5,014 nucleotides of DNA from positions 1 through 5,014 of the forward strand of contig JAGHGS010000131.1 in the NCBI GenBank assembly GCA_017888105.1, read 5' to 3'. This stretch comes from Bacilli bacterium (lineage in GTDB: Bacteria > Bacillota_I > Bacilli_A > RF39 > UBA660). Shown here piece after piece: positions 4,196-5,014 of the stretch (positions within the stretch are counted from its first letter, which is position 1; every line of letters starts with the position of its first letter). Under the pieces are notes generated by a model. The model saw only the letters and a list, made by a program, of their open reading frames with translations, did no database searches and was not told the origin of the DNA. Position numbers and translations under genes: made by a program.

Positions 4196-4224
4196 ATTAT
4201 ATAAAAAGTAGTTGAAAAAGAAAT
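4196..4224 (-). promoter_or_regulatory. Promoter of the XRE-vanZ operon
   Basis: Minus strand: TATAAT (4201-4196). The hexamer 17 nt upstream, ATTTCT (4224-4219), is a poor -35, so an activator or extended contacts may be needed. Predicted start about 4189, only a few bases before the ribosome binding site. A small palindrome TACC-AAA-GGTA (4226-4236) adjoins the -35 and could be an operator. Confidence 0.45.
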
Positions 4225-4265
4225 ATACCAAAGGTAGAGTTTGGTTATTTATGTCAATTAAATGT

Positions 4266-4294
4266 AAAAAGATAAGCCTATATTCAGCTTATCT
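4266..4294 (-). terminator. Terminator of the Nudix operon
   Basis: Minus strand: AGATAAGC pairs perfectly with GCTTATCT around a 9-nt loop, followed by TTTT. The U-tract is on the minus strand only. Confidence 0.9.
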
Positions 4295-4335
4295 TGTAAT
4301 CGCATTACTTTTATCTTGCTCTTGCGAAATTTGTT

Positions 4336-4503
4336 CTAATGAGTTAATTTTTTATATAATAGTTCTTTTTCTTGTTCAAGGCGCATATATTCTTGAATCA
4401 TTTTCTGGCTTTGCAATTCACTCATTCTTTTTTTCACATTATATAGTCTTCTCATTGTTGTTTGATAAGGAAATAAGATTTCATTGGGTACTAATTCATT
4501 CAT
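4336..4503 (-). CDS. Small coiled-coil protein, probably frameshifted (55 aa as read)
   Basis: Not recognised. It starts with MNELVPNEILFPYQTTMRRL and continues as a charged, Gln/Glu/Lys-rich helix with likely coiled coil (about 17-55, e.g. RMSELQSQKMIQEYMRLEQE). The ATG follows the Nudix stop codon with no gap (TAA then ATG), so re-initiation by the same ribosomes is likely; AAGGA lies 14 nt upstream. As read it ends at TAG (4338-4336). One extra base in the A6 run at 4353-4348 would instead continue the helix as INSLEQISQEQDKSNAITR and stop at 4291-4289, inside the terminator hairpin. The 71-residue version looks like the original. An opposite-strand frame at 4212-4517 is a shadow of this gene and terminator. 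Confidence 0.7.
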   Translation of the reverse strand: MNELVPNEILFPYQTTMRRLYNVKKRMSELQSQKMIQEYMRLEQEKELLYKKLTH

Positions 4504-4935
4504 TTATCTTTTTTTAGTCCTTTCTATTATATTATTTGCTGTAGCAAAATTTAAGAAGTCTCTTATCGAATTTGATACGTTGTAATCCTCTCCTAGAGTA
4601 TACCAGTGATAAATTAATATTTCTTCATTAGGGACTAGAGGAACATCTATTTTCTTATGTGCCAAAAAGACATGCATTCTAATTGTTAGATTAGGATCAC
4701 TAGCTGCTTGTTCTGTTTGTTCAAATACTAGCTCTAATTCATCATCATTTATGGTAAAGCCACTGTGAATTTCTTCACTCACTTCCCTTTTGGCAGCTTC
4801 TATAAGAGTCTCACCTTTTTCTACACCTCCACCAATAAAAGTGTATGAATTTGTTTTACTACTTTTTCTTGATTGTACTATTAGAAGTTTATTATTTTCA
4901 ATAAAAGCAATTCCAACTACTTCTTTAATTTTCAT
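4504..4935 (-). CDS. Nudix-family hydrolase
   Basis: 143 residues, the usual size of a single-domain Nudix enzyme, which hydrolyses a nucleoside diphosphate linked to another group with Mg2+. The Nudix box is at 36-57: G36, E42, then REVSEE at 50-55, whose Glu residues bind the metal. The Gly that normally follows (EExG) is His57. Conserved fold elements around it are VVGIAFIENNKLLIVQSRK (6-24), TFIGGG (32-37) and MHVFLAHKK (87-95). The substrate cannot be told; MutT-like or NDP-sugar clean-up are possible. The start overlaps the end of the upstream gene by 11 nt and has only a weak AGAAG-like site, so it relies on coupling. The small coiled-coil gene follows without a gap. Confidence 0.92.
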   Translation of the reverse strand: MKIKEVVGIAFIENNKLLIVQSRKSSKTNSYTFIGGGVEKGETLIEAAKREVSEEIHSGFTINDDELELVFEQTEQAASDPNLTIRMHVFLAHKKIDVPLVPNEEILIYHWYTLGEDYNVSNSIRDFLNFATANNIIERTKKR

Positions 4936-5014
4936 TTTTTTCTTCTTTCTTTTTCCTTGATTTTTTAGGTTTAATAATTTCTACTTCATCTTTTTCTTTC
5001 GTTTCTTCTACTAC
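4925..5014 (-). CDS. C-terminal tail of an unidentified protein
   Basis: The last 29 codons of a gene that enters from the right edge, stop TAA at 4927-4925. The tail is highly charged (VVEETKEKDEVEIIKPKKSR, then KKKEEKNEN), a low-complexity Lys/Glu end often seen on nucleic-acid-binding or ribosome-associated proteins of AT-rich bacteria, which is not enough to name it. It overlaps the Nudix start by 11 nt and is the first visible gene of that operon. Confidence 0.7.
   Translation of the reverse strand, partial: VVEETKEKDEVEIIKPKKSRKKKEEKNEN

Noticed and set aside
4212..4517. 101-residue plus-strand frame that looks hydrophobic
   Set aside because: Antisense to the coiled-coil gene and its terminator; the minus strand has a coupled start, a sensible protein and a terminator.
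1..5014. CRISPR array or insertion sequence with transposase
   Set aside because: No regularly spaced repeats and no transposase or integrase frame on either strand.

Overview
The window comes from an AT-rich, low-GC Gram-positive bacterium (Bacillota, probably a Bacilli- or Erysipelotrichia-like lineage). TGG encodes Trp in recognisable genes (for example the UppS GRW motif) and TGA acts as a stop, so this is not the Mollicutes code. Many genes have very short 5' leaders, strong AGGAG-like ribosome binding sites and clear hairpin plus U-tract terminators.

Layout: (1) 1-226, minus: the 5' end of uppS, whose promoter interleaves with that of a divergent tRNA-Thr(GGU) gene (301-374, plus) with its own terminator. 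(2) 410-523: a gene-free strip between two converging terminators. (3) 612-1169, minus: an inosine/xanthosine triphosphatase-family gene (RdgB/HAM1, archaeal MJ0226-like) with promoter and long terminator hairpin. (4) 1238-1542: a compact, unrecognised locus. A plus-strand structured RNA of about 109 nt is antisense to the 3' part of a minus-strand transcript that could encode a 35-residue, almost wholly hydrophobic peptide. The two ends of that transcript can pair with each other over its GTG start. This looks like a type I toxin-antitoxin module. (5) 1599-1731: a possible second small plus-strand RNA. (6) 1745-2537: an XRE regulator divergent from a 60-residue protein, with a shared 10-bp motif lying on both promoters. 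(7) 2558-2722: a 3' fragment of an acyl-CoA:acetate/propionate CoA-transferase, still followed by its terminator. (8) 2730-4176, minus: a two-gene operon of a membrane-anchored XRE protein and a VanZ-family membrane protein. (9) 4266-5014, minus: the end of a second operon: a Lys/Glu-rich C-terminal tail, a Nudix hydrolase, a small coiled-coil protein that probably carries a one-base frameshift, and a terminator.

The window mixes housekeeping genes (uppS, tRNA-Thr, NTP clean-up enzymes) with an accessory stretch (about 1240-4180) of small regulators, a gene fragment and a probable RNA-controlled peptide. The most interesting item is the overlapping-RNA/small-peptide locus at 1238-1542. All functional statements for it are inferred from sequence complementarity and were not tested.
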